This document shows positions 1-9,231 of a stretch of DNA of 59,211 bases, piece by piece. Source of the stretch: Pseudomonadota bacterium (lineage in GTDB: Bacteria > Pseudomonadota > Gammaproteobacteria > Steroidobacterales > Steroidobacteraceae); assembly GCA_025355105.1 (NCBI GenBank), contig JANYAE010000067.1, forward strand, positions 1 through 59,211, in the 5' to 3' direction. Under the pieces are notes generated by a model. It searched no databases. It was not told the DNA's origin and worked only from the letters and a program-made list of their open reading frames with translations. Made by a program: the position numbers and the translations under genes. How positions within the stretch are numbered: position 1 is the stretch's first letter; every line of letters starts with the position of its first letter.

Positions 1-505
1 CGCGCCCGGCCGGGCCTGGCGCGACGCGCGCCAGCAGCCGCCAGCCGACCAGCGCGAAGCCGGCCGGCATCAGCGCCTCGAACCACCACACCGGCACGCC
101 GTAGGCGAGCAGCGCGCCGGCGCCGCGCTCGGCGGCGACGAACGTGGCCTCGGCGGTGGCGAGCACGGCGCAGACCGCGACCGCGATGCCGTTGGCGAGC
201 CGCGTGGCCGCCGCCCGCGTCCGGTCGCCGAGCACCGTGGTCAGCGCCGACATCGTCAGCAGCCGCTGCTCGCGCGCCGCGACCGCGCTGCCCAGCATGC
301 CGACCGCGAGCGCAAGGTGCTGGACGATGGCGGCCGCGGCGTAGATGCCGCTGTGGGTCACGGCGCGCAGGATGAGCTCGGCCACCGGCACGAGGCCCAT
401 GGTCGCGAGCACGAGGGCGAGCAGCGCGTCCTCCAGCCGGCTGGCGAGCGTGGCGGGGCGCCGGGGCGCCGCCAGCGCGTCAAGCACCGGCGCGTGCAGC
501 GTCAC
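1..505 (-). CDS. TRAP transporter small permease subunit (DctQ-like), 3' end cut by window edge
   Basis: The minus-strand frame stays open from a GTG at 505 to the window edge, giving about 168 residues. It has several hydrophobic segments (LLALVLATMGLVPVAEL; IAVAVCAVLATAEATFV; WWFEALMPAGFALVGWRLL), as expected for the small (Q) membrane subunit of a TRAP transporter, either alone or as the front part of a QM fusion. The GTG overlaps the stop codon of the upstream binding-protein gene in a GTGA arrangement, so the two are probably translationally coupled. The Q subunit works with the large M permease to import an organic acid driven by a sodium gradient; the M part would lie beyond the window. 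The assignment rests on topology and on the neighbours dctP and tatT; there is no strong sequence motif. Confidence 0.72.
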   Translation of the reverse strand, partial: MTLHAPVLDALAAPRRPATLASRLEDALLALVLATMGLVPVAELILRAVTHSGIYAAAAIVQHLALAVGMLGSAVAAREQRLLTMSALTTVLGDRTRAAATRLANGIAVAVCAVLATAEATFVAAERGAGALLAYGVPVWWFEALMPAGFALVGWRLLARVAPGPAGR

Positions 506-1566
506 CGCGTCCCGCCGGCAGCCGCCGGATGGGCGGCGCGGAACTCCCCGACCAGACGCAGCGCCTCGTCGAAGCTCGCCGCCGACAGCGTCTTGCCGCG
601 GATCAGCGGGTAGAGCTGCTGCGCGAAGGCCTGCCAGCCGCGCTCCTGCTCGGCGTTCAGGTGGATGACCTTGAGGCCGCGCTTCGCCATCGCCGCGACC
701 GCCTCGCCGTCGGCACGCGCCGCGTACTCGCGCAGCTCGCGCCCGCCGGCGTCGGCGGCGGCGCGCACCGCGACGCGGGTGGCCTCGGTCATCGACTCCC
801 AGCTCTGGCGCGAGAACACGATCGCGCCGAACACCGGCGCCCACTTGACGTCGATCATGTAGTGCGCCGCGCTGTCCGCCTGGGTGGCGAGCGCGTACAT
901 TGGCACCAGCGGCACGGTGTCGACCAGCCCGGTCTGCAGGCCCGGGACGATGTCGGCGGTCTCGAGCACCACCGGCTTGTAGCCGAGCTGCTTCATGATC
1001 TCGACCTGGTCCGGGTCGCCGGACCAGACGAACATGCGGCGCGCCTTGAGGTCGCCCGGCAGCGCCGCCGGCTCCTTGGTGAAGAAGCGCACCCAGCCGG
1101 CGTCGGACCACTGCACCGCGACGAAGCCCTTGCCGAGCAGATTGCGCTCGACCTGCGGCAGCAACGCCTTGCCGACGTGGTCGATCTCGTCGGTGTTGCG
1201 AAACAGCAGCGGCATCTTCTGCAGCACGCTCACCGAGGGTTCGATGTCCGAGAGCCCGATCACCGACATCATCGCGGCGTTCAGCTGGCCGATGCGCATG
1301 CGCCGCACCACGTCCGCCTCGCCGCCCTGCGAGCCGTCGGTATAGATGGTCACGGTCGCGCCGTCGCCCTCGCTCTGGCGGATCGCGGCGCCGATCTGCT
1401 GCAGCACGCGGTGGTAGACCGAACCCTTCGGCGCGATCGTCGCGAGCTTGATGTGGACCTGGCTCGCGGCCGAGGCGGCCGGCGCCGCGCCGACGCCGAG
1501 CGCCAGCAGGGCCGTGGCGGCGAGGCCGAGCGTGGCGCGTTGGCAGGGCAGTCGGCAAAAGCGCAT
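502..1566 (-). CDS. dctP: TRAP transporter periplasmic substrate-binding protein DctP
   Basis: 354 residues. The protein begins with a signal peptide (MRFCRLPCQ followed by an Ala/Leu-rich core ending near AASA). The mature part starts IKLATIAPKGS and continues with YTDGSQGGEADVVRRMRIGQLNAAMM and the W-x-E-x-x-Y-like RMFVW/VDTVPLVP segments typical of the DctP/TRAP solute receptor fold. It binds a substrate, probably a carboxylate, in the periplasm and delivers it to the QM permease encoded next (start overlaps this stop). The chosen ATG has a GGAG about ten bases upstream; the frame extends further 5' but without a signal sequence. It lies 22 bp after tatT, and co-occurrence with TatT defines a TRAP subtype that uses a TPR partner protein. 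The substrate cannot be predicted. Confidence 0.9.
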   Translation of the reverse strand: MRFCRLPCQRATLGLAATALLALGVGAAPAASAASQVHIKLATIAPKGSVYHRVLQQIGAAIRQSEGDGATVTIYTDGSQGGEADVVRRMRIGQLNAAMMSVIGLSDIEPSVSVLQKMPLLFRNTDEIDHVGKALLPQVERNLLGKGFVAVQWSDAGWVRFFTKEPAALPGDLKARRMFVWSGDPDQVEIMKQLGYKPVVLETADIVPGLQTGLVDTVPLVPMYALATQADSAAHYMIDVKWAPVFGAIVFSRQSWESMTEATRVAVRAAADAGGRELREYAARADGEAVAAMAKRGLKVIHLNAEQERGWQAFAQQLYPLIRGKTLSAASFDEALRLVGEFRAAHPAAAGGTR

Positions 1567-1588
1567 CAGGGCATTCTCCACGGAGAGC

Positions 1589-2527
1589 TCAGTCGGTGAA
1601 CAGCTCGCCGGCGCGCGCCTTGAGCGCGCGCGCGCGGCGCAGGAAGAGTTCGTTGGCGAGCCGCGCGTGCGGTGCGGCCGCGGGATCAATCGCCAGCGCC
1701 TGGCCGAGCAGCCGGTCGAACTCGGCGCGATTGGCGGTCGGCACCGAGACCGCCTCGGCGTAGCTGACGTAGGGCGCGGCCAGCGCGCCGCCGGAGAGCT
1801 CGACCGCGCGCGCGAGGTGTGCGCGCGCGATCGCCAGCCGCTCGGCTTCCGGGCGCGCCTCGCTCATCGTCAGGCTGATGGCGAGCACGTGCAGCGTGCC
1901 GGCGTCGAAGGACTCGTCGAGCGCCAGGGCGCGGGCCGCGAGCGCGCGCACCTCGGGCAGGCCGGCAACCAGGAAGGCGTCATCCTTGCCGAGCGCGATC
2001 GCCGCGCCCCAGCTGGCCGCGGCCCAGTACATGAGCGGCACGTCACGGCGCGCGAGCGTGGCAGTGGCGCCGGCCGGATCGGCCGCGAGCCGCGCGGCGA
2101 GGTCCGGGTGGCCGAGCGCGAGGCCGCGCAGCGCATAGTCGCGGGCGCGCAGGTAGAGGCGGCGGGCGCGGGCGCGCTCGGCGTAGGCCGCCGTCACGTC
2201 GCGTGCCTCGAGCGCGTCGGCCGGCATCTCGACGAAGGCGTAGCTGTACTGCGTGTAGCCGCGCGCCAGCGACAACAGCAGGCCCTCGTGGCGCGGCGTA
2301 TCGGCGAGCACGCTCTCCATGAGCTTGAGGCCGAAGGGCGAGGCCGCGCCGACCAGCTCGAGGTCCGGATCCGCCGCATAGACGTCGCCGCCTGCGGCCA
2401 GCGCGTCGCCGAGCTGGTCGGCCACCAGCCGGTGCACGGCGCACCCGGACGTGAGCGCGAGCGTAGCCAGCGCCACGAGCGCCCGTCGAGCGGCCCGCAG
2501 CTGTCCCGCGCCGGTCCTTGTCCTCAT
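1589..2527 (-). CDS. TRAP-associated TPR lipoprotein (TatT family)
   Basis: 312 residues. It starts at an ATG preceded by GGAGGA seven bases upstream. The N-terminus is a lipoprotein signal (RRALVALATLALTSGC), with the lipobox Cys followed by AVHRLVADQLGDALAAGG. The rest is helical and Ala/Leu-rich with TPR-like spacing (AYAERARARRLYLRARDYALRGL, LARAVELSGG, ALAIDPAAAPHARLANELFLRRARALKARA), matching the TatT 'TRAP transporter T-component' family. In the studied spirochaete system, TatT is a trimeric lipoprotein that docks with the DctP-type receptor TatP. The gene order tatT-dctP-dctQ supports the same role here. Membrane-anchored periplasmic location is inferred from the lipobox. Confidence 0.85.
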   Translation of the reverse strand: MRTRTGAGQLRAARRALVALATLALTSGCAVHRLVADQLGDALAAGGDVYAADPDLELVGAASPFGLKLMESVLADTPRHEGLLLSLARGYTQYSYAFVEMPADALEARDVTAAYAERARARRLYLRARDYALRGLALGHPDLAARLAADPAGATATLARRDVPLMYWAAASWGAAIALGKDDAFLVAGLPEVRALAARALALDESFDAGTLHVLAISLTMSEARPEAERLAIARAHLARAVELSGGALAAPYVSYAEAVSVPTANRAEFDRLLGQALAIDPAAAPHARLANELFLRRARALKARAGELFTD

Positions 2528-2905
2528 GCCAGGTTCCTCCAACGGGGTCCATGCCCCGGCGATTACAGTGGACCACGGCCGGGGGAGCCGGTTCGCACGT
2601 CGCTCGCGGGCGCTAGCTTACAGGCCGCCCGCCGGCTTGCCTTGCCGGCCGCGACTCTAGCCGCGCCGGTACCGGCTGCGCCAGTGCGCCCGGCTCGGAC
2701 CCGGCCAACGGTTCCTGTGCTGCGACCGGCCGTGCACGCGGCGCGGCGCTCCTCCGGCTCAGGGCCTGCCGAGAGGCCGCTCTCGCAGCGGCCGGTATCG
2801 CACGCACGGCGCCGGCCGAAGGCTCGACCGGCGTCACCGTCGTGGCGCGAGGCGCCTGCTAACATCGACGCATCTGTCGCCCTTCATCCTGAGGCCGCAC
2901 CATCC
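2528..2905. other. Divergent intergenic region between tatT and an acyl-CoA dehydrogenase gene
   Basis: This 378-bp stretch separates divergent genes and should hold both promoters. A TAACAT hexamer about 40 bases before the acyl-CoA dehydrogenase ATG could be a -10 element, without a convincing -35. Short Ala/Arg-rich open frames on the minus strand (for example 2613-2837) look like the usual by-product of high GC and lack a ribosome-binding site. No RNA gene or repeat seen. Confidence 0.4.
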
Positions 2906-4681
2906 ATGTACGAGTATCGTGCACCGCGCCGCGAGTTCGCTTTCGTGATCCATGAGGTGCTCGAGGCCGAACGCGTGCTGGCCGGCCTCGGCCGCACCGA
3001 CGTCGGCCGCGAGCTCATCGACAGCGTGATCGACGAGGGCGCGAAGTTCGCCGAGAGCGTGCTGTCACCGATCAACTGGCAGGGCGACTGGCAAGGCGCG
3101 CGCTACGACGACGGCAGCGTGGTCGCCCCGCCCGGATTCAAGGCCGCCTACCAGCAGTTCTGCCGTGACGGCTGGGCCGGCATGGCGGCGAGCAGCGACT
3201 ACGGCGGGCAGGGCCTGCCGGCGATCGCCCACATTCCGGTCGGCGAGATGCTGTGCAGCGCCGCGATGGCCTGGCGCATGGCGAGCGGCCTCAGCGAGGG
3301 CGCGGTGCTGGCGCTGACGCGCCACGGCAGCGAGCCGCTCAAGGCGCGCTTCCTCGAGAAGATGGTCACCGGCGAATGGACCTGCACGATGTGCCTGACC
3401 GAGCCGCAGGCAGGGACCGACCTCGGCCTGCTGAGGAGCCGCGCCGAGCCGGCGGTCGACGGCAGCTTTCGCGTCAGCGGCACCAAGATCTTCATCAGCT
3501 GGGGCGATCACGACCTCACCGACAACATCGTGCACCTGGTGCTCGCGCGGCTGCCGCAGGCGCCGCCTGGCACCAAGGGCCTCAGCCTGTTCCTGGTGCC
3601 GAAGCGCATCGACGGCGCGCCGAACGGCGTGCGCTGCGATTCGATCGAGCACAAGATGGGCATCCACGGCTCGCCGACCTGCGTGCTCAGCTTCGACCGC
3701 GCGCAGGGCTGGCTGGTCGGCAGCGCCGGCGGCGGGCTGGCCTGCATGTTCACGATGATGAATCACGCGCGCCTCGGCGTCGGCCTGCAGGGCCTCGGGC
3801 TCAGCGAGCGGGCGCTGCAGGCGTCGATCCGCTATGCCTTCGACCGCCGCCAGGGACGCGCCGCGCGCGGCCCGCTGTCGGCCGAGCAGGCAGCCGATCC
3901 GATCATCGCGCACGCCGACGTGCGGCGCATGGTGCTGACGCAGAAGGCGCTGACCGAGGGCCAGCGGCTGCTCGCTTACTACGCCTACCTGCTCGGCGAC
4001 ATCGCCGAGCTCAGCAGCGATGCCGCCGAGCGCGAGCGTGCCGGCCAGCTGCTCGCGCTGCTGGTGCCGATCGTCAAGGCGCTGCTCACCGATAGCGCGA
4101 TGGAGACCACCGAGCTCGCGATGCAGGTGCACGGCGGCTCCGGCTACATCCGCGAGACCGGCGTCGAGCAATACCTGCGTGACGCCAAGATTGCTTGCAT
4201 CTACGAGGGCACCAACGGCGTCCAGGCCGTCGACCTGCTCGGGCGCAAGGTGCTCGCGAACGGCGGCGCGAGCGTGCGCCTGCTCGCCGCCGAGATCGCC
4301 GCGACGCTCGGCGCCGGCCTCGCCGCGTCGCTCGCGCCCTACGCCGCGACGCTCGAGGCGCAGGTGGCGGAGTGGGCGGAGCTGACCCGGCTGGTCGGCG
4401 AGCGGGTGGCCAAGGACCCGGACGAACTCGGCGCGGTGGCCGTCGACTATCTCCAGTACGCCGGCTACGTGCTGGTCGCTTGGGCGTGGCTCAGGATGGC
4501 GAACGTCGCCGCCGCCCGGCTGGCCGAGGGCCACGGCGAACGGGCCTTCTACGAGGGCAAGCTGGCCGCCGCCGCCTTCTACTTCGAGCGGCTCTTGCCA
4601 CGCACGCTCGCCTTCGCCGCCGCGGTGCGCGCCGGCGGGCGGACGCTGCCGACCCTGACCCCGGAGCACTTCGCGGCCTGA
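2906..4681 (+). CDS. Acyl-CoA dehydrogenase, long DmdC-type with C-terminal extension
   Basis: 591 residues, the usual size of the roughly 600-residue acyl-CoA dehydrogenase subgroup that includes DmdC (3-methylmercaptopropionyl-CoA dehydrogenase) and extended fatty acyl-CoA dehydrogenases. Visible motifs: CTMCLTEPQAGTDLG (FAD/substrate segment), GTKIFISWGDHD, HKMGIHGSPTC, MQVHGGSGYIRETGVEQYLRD and IYEGTNGVQAVDLLGRKV, whose Glu in YEGTN is the expected catalytic base. It oxidises an acyl-CoA to the enoyl-CoA, passing electrons to ETF; etfBA lies in the same window at 51310-53003. The ATG at 2906 fits the family N-terminus (MYEYRAPRREFAFVIHEVLE); GAGG lies 11 bases upstream. It is a single gene, divergent from the TRAP operon. 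Exact substrate unknown. Confidence 0.93.
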   Translation: MYEYRAPRREFAFVIHEVLEAERVLAGLGRTDVGRELIDSVIDEGAKFAESVLSPINWQGDWQGARYDDGSVVAPPGFKAAYQQFCRDGWAGMAASSDYGGQGLPAIAHIPVGEMLCSAAMAWRMASGLSEGAVLALTRHGSEPLKARFLEKMVTGEWTCTMCLTEPQAGTDLGLLRSRAEPAVDGSFRVSGTKIFISWGDHDLTDNIVHLVLARLPQAPPGTKGLSLFLVPKRIDGAPNGVRCDSIEHKMGIHGSPTCVLSFDRAQGWLVGSAGGGLACMFTMMNHARLGVGLQGLGLSERALQASIRYAFDRRQGRAARGPLSAEQAADPIIAHADVRRMVLTQKALTEGQRLLAYYAYLLGDIAELSSDAAERERAGQLLALLVPIVKALLTDSAMETTELAMQVHGGSGYIRETGVEQYLRDAKIACIYEGTNGVQAVDLLGRKVLANGGASVRLLAAEIAATLGAGLAASLAPYAATLEAQVAEWAELTRLVGERVAKDPDELGAVAVDYLQYAGYVLVAWAWLRMANVAAARLAEGHGERAFYEGKLAAAAFYFERLLPRTLAFAAAVRAGGRTLPTLTPEHFAA

Positions 4682-4779
4682 AACCCGGGTTTTCCCCGTT
4701 GCAACACGGCGTGGCCGGTCTCATCATCCGCTCCTCGCCCCGGCGTCTCAGTGGCTGAGGGCAACGGAGGAACAACAAC

Positions 4780-5010
4780 ATGATGCTCGGTACCCGCGTG
4801 CGCCCCCTGGCCCTGCTGCTGGTGGCGACGCTCGCCTGCGGAGCGGGGAGCCTCGCAGTCGCGGCCGATTCGAAGACCACCGCGGATGACAAGTGCACCG
4901 CGCAGTGTGACGAGGAATCGGACCGCTGCATGCAGCATGCCGGCAAGGACAGCTCCAAGCAGAAGCAGTGCGATTCGGCCTACGACGAGTGCCTGCGCAA
5001 GTGCCAATGA
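4780..5010 (+). CDS. Small secreted cysteine-rich protein of unknown function
   Basis: 76 residues. A clear signal peptide (MMLGTRVRPLALLLVATLACGAG, probable cleavage after SLAVAA) leaves a mature chain of about 48 residues containing six cysteines: KCTAQC, DRCM, KQCD, DECLRKC. Their spacing is CX3C-X6-C-X13-C-X6-CX3C, symmetric about the middle. The chain is highly charged and looks helical, so it may form a disulfide-locked helical hairpin in the periplasm or outside the cell. GGAGG sits nine bases before the first of two adjacent ATG codons, a strong ribosome-binding site, so expression is believable. The neighbours (acyl-CoA dehydrogenase upstream, an acidic protein downstream) do not suggest a function. 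I do not recognise a named family. Confidence 0.75.
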   Translation: MMLGTRVRPLALLLVATLACGAGSLAVAADSKTTADDKCTAQCDEESDRCMQHAGKDSSKQKQCDSAYDECLRKCQ

Positions 5011-5097
5011 CCGGCCTGGCCTGAGCGGCCCCGCTTCCTGCCTCCCCGGGGTCCTGAGCGGCCCTGGCGCCTCGCGGACGGCCCGCGAGCGCCGCAG

Positions 5098-5170
5098 TTG
5101 CAGTTAAGCCTCTTTTCTGTATAGTTCGGTGGCTTCGCAACTGCAAAAAGCGTCAGATCTTGTTGATCTG
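5098..5170 (+). promoter_or_regulatory. Predicted sigma-70 promoter with a downstream inverted repeat
   Basis: TTGCAG at 5098-5103 and TATAGT at 5120-5125 are separated by 16 bp, a good sigma-70 match in an otherwise GC-rich context. About 30 bp downstream, CAGATC-TTGTT-GATCTG at 5154-5170 is a perfect 6-bp inverted repeat in the expected 5' untranslated region. It could be an operator or a small hairpin. The promoter would drive the small acidic gene and possibly lysAC-asd. Confidence 0.55.
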
Positions 5171-5198
5171 ATTGATGATTTTCGAGGCAAGCCGGGCC

Positions 5199-5414
5199 AT
5201 GACAGAGCGGGACGAAGAGCACTTCGAGCTGGACGAGGAGTTCCTCGCCGACGCCGAGGCCGAGGAGCCGGACTACGACCGGCTGATCGACCGCGTCGAT
5301 CGCAAGAAGGTGCAGCCCGGCAAGAAGGGCAAGGCGGCCTGGAGCAAGCTCGAGGACGTGCTCGCCGAGCGTCGCCTCAAGAAGGCCCTGGAAGACTTCG
5401 AAGACGACGCCTGA
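5199..5414 (+). CDS. Small acidic cytoplasmic protein (possible PA3496-type family)
   Basis: 71 residues from the ATG at 5199 (MTERDEEHFELDEEF). An alternative ATG at 5172 would add nine residues; GAGG at 5185-5188 favours the later start. The first half is very acidic (DEEHFELDEEFLADAEAEEPDYDRL); the second half is basic and helical (RKKVQPGKKGKAAWSKLEDVLAERRLKKALEDFEDDA). No signal peptide or membrane segment. This acidic-then-KLEDxLAExxLKKxLxDF layout resembles the short proteins annotated in Pseudomonas as PA3496-family putative envelope integrity proteins, but that match is from memory of the layout. It is followed 76 bp later by lysAC and has its own predicted promoter. Real gene likely; function unknown. 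Confidence 0.65.
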   Translation: MTERDEEHFELDEEFLADAEAEEPDYDRLIDRVDRKKVQPGKKGKAAWSKLEDVLAERRLKKALEDFEDDA

Positions 5415-5490
5415 GGGCCCTGGCCCGAGCGCGGCCGGAGCCGCACCGGCTTCCCGCTGACCTCGGCCGCCGCCTGCGGCCTCTGCCTGA

Positions 5491-8082
5491 ATGCCCCTGA
5501 TGACCTCCCAGCCTGCGCCCTTCGTGGTCCTCAAGTTCGGCGGCACGAGCGTCTCCTCGGCCGCCAACTGGCGCAACATCCGTGACGTGCTCAAGGCGCG
5601 GCTCGCCGCCGGCGAGCAGCCGGTGGTGGTGCATTCGGCCGTCTCCGGGATCACCGACCGCCTCGACAGCCTGCTCTGCGAGGCCGTGCTCGGCCGGCAC
5701 GGGCCGGTGCTCGCCGCGATCGCCGCCCGCCACGAGGCCCTGGCCGCGGAACTTGGCCTCGAGCTGCCGGCCGAGGTCCGCCGCCACCTCGACGACCTCG
5801 GCCAGATCGCCGCCGGCGTCTGCCTCGTCAAGGAGGTCAGCGACCGGGTCCGCGCCCGGGTCATGGCGACCGGCGAGCTGATGGCCACGGTGCTCGGCGC
5901 CGCCTGGCTCGCCACCCAGGGCCTCACGGTGGAGTGGGTGGACGCGCGCACGGTGCTGCGTGCGGAAGGGCGCGGCGCGGCGCGGCCCGCCAGCATCCTG
6001 GCCGCGACCTGCGACTACGCCCGCGATGCCGCGCTGCAGGCGCGCTTCAGCCGGCCCGGAGTCGTGATCCTCAGCCAGGGCTTCATCGCCAGCGACGCCG
6101 AGGGCAATACCGTGCTGCTCGGCCGCGGCGGCTCGGACACTTCCGGCGCCTACTTCGCCGCCAAGCTCGGCGCGCGGCGGCTCGAGATCTGGACCGACGT
6201 GCCGGGCATGTTCAGCGCCAACCCGAAGGGCGTGCCGAACGCGCGGCTGCTCAGGCAGCGGCATTACGATGAGGCGCAGGAGATCGCCTCGAGCGGCGCC
6301 AAGGTGCTGCACCCGCGCTGCATCCTGCCGGTCAAGCAGCACGCCATCCCGCTCTACGTCTACGCGACCCAGACGCCGACCCTCGACGGCACGCACATCA
6401 GCGCCGATCCGGCCGGCGGCGACGCCGCGCAGGTCAAGGCGATCGCGATCAAGAAGGGCATCACGCTGGTGTCGATGGACAGTCCCGGGATGTGGCACGA
6501 GGTCGGCTTCCTCGCCGACGTCTTCCAGGTGTTCAAGGCGCAGGGCCTATCGGTGGACCTCGTCTCGACGTCCGAGACCAACGTCACGGTGTCGCTCGAC
6601 CCGCAGGCGAATACGCTCGACCCGGCCGCGATCGGCGCGCTCATCGAGGCGCTCGTGCCGCTGTGCCGCGCCGAGCTCATCGGCCCGTGCGCCGCACTGT
6701 CGCTGGTCGGCCGCAACATCCGCGGCATCCTGCATGACCTCGGCGAGGCGCTCGCGCTGTTCGCCGACGAGCGCATCTACCTCGTCAGCCAGGCGGCCAA
6801 CGACCTCAACTTCACCTTCGTGATCGACGAGGCGCAGGGCGATCGGCTGGTCGGCCAGCTGCACGACCTGCTGATCCGCGCCGCGGTCAACGACCTCGTG
6901 CTCGGCCCGACCTGGGATGAGCTCAACGCCCCGGGCCCGGCGGCGCCACCGCCGCCGGCCTGGTGGCGCGCGCGCCGCGAGGCGCTGCTGGCGCGTTTCG
7001 GCACGCGCGACGCGGCCTTCGTCTACGACCTCGACACGGTGCGCGGCGCGGCGCGCGAGTTGAAGGCGCTCGCGGCCACCGCCGAAGTGCACTACGCGAT
7101 GAAGGCCAACCCGCACCCGGCGCTGCTCGCCGCGCTGGCCGCCGAGGGCATCGGCTTTGACTGCGTGTCGCGCGGCGAGGTGGAGCACCTCGAGCGCAGC
7201 GTGCCGGGGTTGTCGGCGGGCCGCATCCTCTACACGCCGAATTTCGCGCCGCGCCACGAATACGAGTGGGCGCTCGCTCGCGGCCTGACGGTGACGCTCG
7301 ACAATCTGCATCCGCTGCGCGAGTGGCCACAGCTGTTTCGCGACCGCGAGCTGTTCGTGCGCATCGACACCGGCCGCGGCCAGGGCCACCACGAGCACGT
7401 GCGCACTGCGGGCGTGCACAGCAAGTTCGGCGTGCCGCTGTTTGAGCTCGACGAGCTCGAGCGGCTGTCGCGCGCCGCCGGCAGCCGCATCGTCGGGCTG
7501 CACGCCCACACCGGCAGCGGCATCTTCACGATCGACACCTGGCTCGAGGTCGCCGAGTGCCTGGCGCGCGTGGCCGCGCGCTTCCCGGCGGTGACGGTGC
7601 TCGACCTCGGCGGCGGCCTCGGCGTCCCCGACAAGGCCAGCCGGCTGCCGGTCGACCTCAGCGGGCTCGACCGCGCGCTGCTCGCGTTCCGCGCCCGCGC
7701 GCCGCGCTTCACGCTCTGGCTCGAGCCCGGCCGCTACCTGGTCGCGGCCGGCGGCGTGCTGCTGGCGCGGGTCACGCAGCTGAAGGGCAAGGGCATCAAG
7801 CAGTACCTCGGCGTCGCGACCGGCATGAACTCGCTGATCCGGCCGGCGCTCTATGGCGCGCACCACGAGATCGTGAACCTGACGCGGCTCGACGAGCCGG
7901 CGGGTGCCACCTATGAGGTGGTCGGCCCGATCTGCGAGTCGGCCGACGTGCTCGGCCACGAGCGAATCCTGCCGCTGAGCCGCGAGGGCGACGTACTCTT
8001 GATCGCGACGGCCGGCGCCTACGGGCATTCGATGAGCTCGCGCTACAACCTGCGCGAGCCGGCCGAGGAACTGTTGCTGTAG
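5491..8082 (+). CDS. lysAC: Bifunctional aspartate kinase / diaminopimelate decarboxylase
   Basis: 863 residues, a fusion of the first and last enzymes of lysine biosynthesis. The aspartokinase part (about 1-465) has KFGGTSV (15-21), [18 protein letters not shown], the ACT-like region [17 protein letters not shown] and a second regulatory half. The decarboxylase part (about 480-863) is a PLP alanine-racemase-fold enzyme: [10 protein letters not shown] with the PLP lysine near residue 538, [30 protein letters not shown], and ICES with the active-site Cys near 815. The kinase phosphorylates aspartate; the decarboxylase turns meso-diaminopimelate into lysine. Such fusions are known in Xanthomonas and relatives. 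The next gene, asd, encodes the intervening enzyme. A second ATG at 5500 is possible; neither start has a good ribosome-binding site. No lysine riboswitch precedes it. Confidence 0.95.
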   Translation: MPLMTSQPAPFVVLKFGGTSVSSAANWRNIRDVLKARLAAGEQPVVVHSAVSGITDRLDSLLCEAVLGRHGPVLAAIAARHEALAAELGLELPAEVRRHLDDLGQIAAGVCLVKEVSDRVRARVMATGELMATVLGAAWLATQGLTVEWVDARTVLRAEGRGAARPASILAATCDYARDAALQARFSRPGVVILSQGFIASDAEGNTVLLGRGGSDTSGAYFAAKLGARRLEIWTDVPGMFSANPKGVPNARLLRQRHYDEAQEIASSGAKVLHPRCILPVKQHAIPLYVYATQTPTLDGTHISADPAGGDAAQVKAIAIKKGITLVSMDSPGMWHEVGFLADVFQVFKAQGLSVDLVSTSETNVTVSLDPQANTLDPAAIGALIEALVPLCRAELIGPCAALSLVGRNIRGILHDLGEALALFADERIYLVSQAANDLNFTFVIDEAQGDRLVGQLHDLLIRAAVNDLVLGPTWDELNAPGPAAPPPPAWWRARREALLARFGTRDAAFVYDLDTVRGAARELKALAATAEVHYAMKANPHPALLAALAAEGIGFDCVSRGEVEHLERSVPGLSAGRILYTPNFAPRHEYEWALARGLTVTLDNLHPLREWPQLFRDRELFVRIDTGRGQGHHEHVRTAGVHSKFGVPLFELDELERLSRAAGSRIVGLHAHTGSGIFTIDTWLEVAECLARVAARFPAVTVLDLGGGLGVPDKASRLPVDLSGLDRALLAFRARAPRFTLWLEPGRYLVAAGGVLLARVTQLKGKGIKQYLGVATGMNSLIRPALYGAHHEIVNLTRLDEPAGATYEVVGPICESADVLGHERILPLSREGDVLLIATAGAYGHSMSSRYNLREPAEELLL

Positions 8083-8108
8083 CGGCGCGCGGCGCCGGGG
8101 AGAGCTCA

Positions 8109-9221
8109 ATGCAGGTCGGGATCGTCGGCTGGCGCGGCATGGTGGGCTCGGTGCTGGTCGAGCGCATGCGTGCCGAGGGCGACTTCGCGCTGATCGAGCC
8201 GGTGTTCTTCTCGACCACCCAGGCCGGCCGCGCAGCGCCGCAGATCGGCCGGCCGGTGCCGGCGGTGCGCGATGCGAGCGAGCTGGCCGCGCTCGCGGCG
8301 ATGGACGTCGTGGTCTCGTGCCAGGGCGGCGACTACAGCAACCAGGTGCAGCCGCGGCTGCGCGCCATGGGCTGGCCGGGCTACTGGGTCGATGCGGCCT
8401 CGGCGCTGCGCATGCGGCCGGAGGCGGTGATCATCCTCGACCCGGTCAACCGGCCGGTGATCGACGCCGCGCTCGCCGCCGGGCGCAAGGACTTCATCGG
8501 CGGCAACTGCACCGTGTCACTGATGCTGATGGCGCTCGCCGGGCTGTTCCGCGAGGACCTGGTCGAGTGGGCGACGGCGATGACCTACCAGGCGGCCTCA
8601 GGCGCCGGTGCCGCCTACATGCGCGAGCTGATCGCGCAGATGGGCGCTGCGCACGCCGCGGCGGCGCCGCTGCTCGCCGACCCCGGCAGCTCGATTCTCG
8701 AGCTCGATCGCGTCGTCGGCGCGGCGCTCGCCAGCGAGCAGCTGCCGCACGCCGAGTTCGGCACCGCGCTCGCCGGCAACCTGATCCCGTGGATCGACAA
8801 GGACCTCGGCAACGGCCAGAGCCGCGAGGAGTGGAAGGCTGGCGCCGAGGCCAACAAGATCCTCGGCCGCGAGGCGCACCCGGTGCCGATCGACGGCATC
8901 TGCGTGCGCATCGGCGCGATGCGCTGCCACAGTCAGGCGCTGACCGTGAAGCTGAAGCGCGACCTGCCGCTGGCCGAGATCGAGCGGCTGATCGGCGCCG
9001 GCAACGACTGGGTGCGGCTGGTGCCGAACGAGCGCGAGGCGTCGATCCGCGAGCTCGCGCCGGTGCGCGTCTCGGGCACGCTCGCGATCCCGGTCGGGCG
9101 GCTGCGCAAGCTGCCGATGGGCGGCGAATATCTCGCCGCGTTCACCGTCGGCGACCAGCTGCTGTGGGGCGCGGCCGAGCCGCTGCGCCGCATGCTGCGC
9201 ATCCTCGCGGCGCGTCGCTGA
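8109..9221 (+). CDS. asd: Aspartate-semialdehyde dehydrogenase
   Basis: 370 residues, the proteobacterial Asd length. The N-terminal nucleotide-binding motif is [18 protein letters not shown]; the catalytic cysteine is C134 in [19 protein letters not shown]; further signatures are [38 protein letters not shown] and [24 protein letters not shown] (substrate His). It reduces aspartyl phosphate to aspartate semialdehyde with NADPH, the branch point toward lysine, threonine and methionine. GGGGAGAG just upstream is a good ribosome-binding site and the gap to lysAC is 26 bp, so the two are surely co-transcribed. The gene follows the kinase step of the same pathway. Confidence 0.96.
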   Translation: MQVGIVGWRGMVGSVLVERMRAEGDFALIEPVFFSTTQAGRAAPQIGRPVPAVRDASELAALAAMDVVVSCQGGDYSNQVQPRLRAMGWPGYWVDAASALRMRPEAVIILDPVNRPVIDAALAAGRKDFIGGNCTVSLMLMALAGLFREDLVEWATAMTYQAASGAGAAYMRELIAQMGAAHAAAAPLLADPGSSILELDRVVGAALASEQLPHAEFGTALAGNLIPWIDKDLGNGQSREEWKAGAEANKILGREAHPVPIDGICVRIGAMRCHSQALTVKLKRDLPLAEIERLIGAGNDWVRLVPNEREASIRELAPVRVSGTLAIPVGRLRKLPMGGEYLAAFTVGDQLLWGAAEPLRRMLRILAARR

Positions 9222-9231
9222 GGCCGCCGCG

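Noticed and set aside
2613..2837. A 74-residue open frame on the minus strand in the tatT-acyl-CoA dehydrogenase gap
   Set aside because: Low-complexity Ala/Arg/Pro, no ribosome-binding site, overlaps another similar frame in a different phase.
5415..5490. A possible lysine riboswitch before lysAC
   Set aside because: Only 76 bp are available, too short for the lysine aptamer, and no conserved core is visible.
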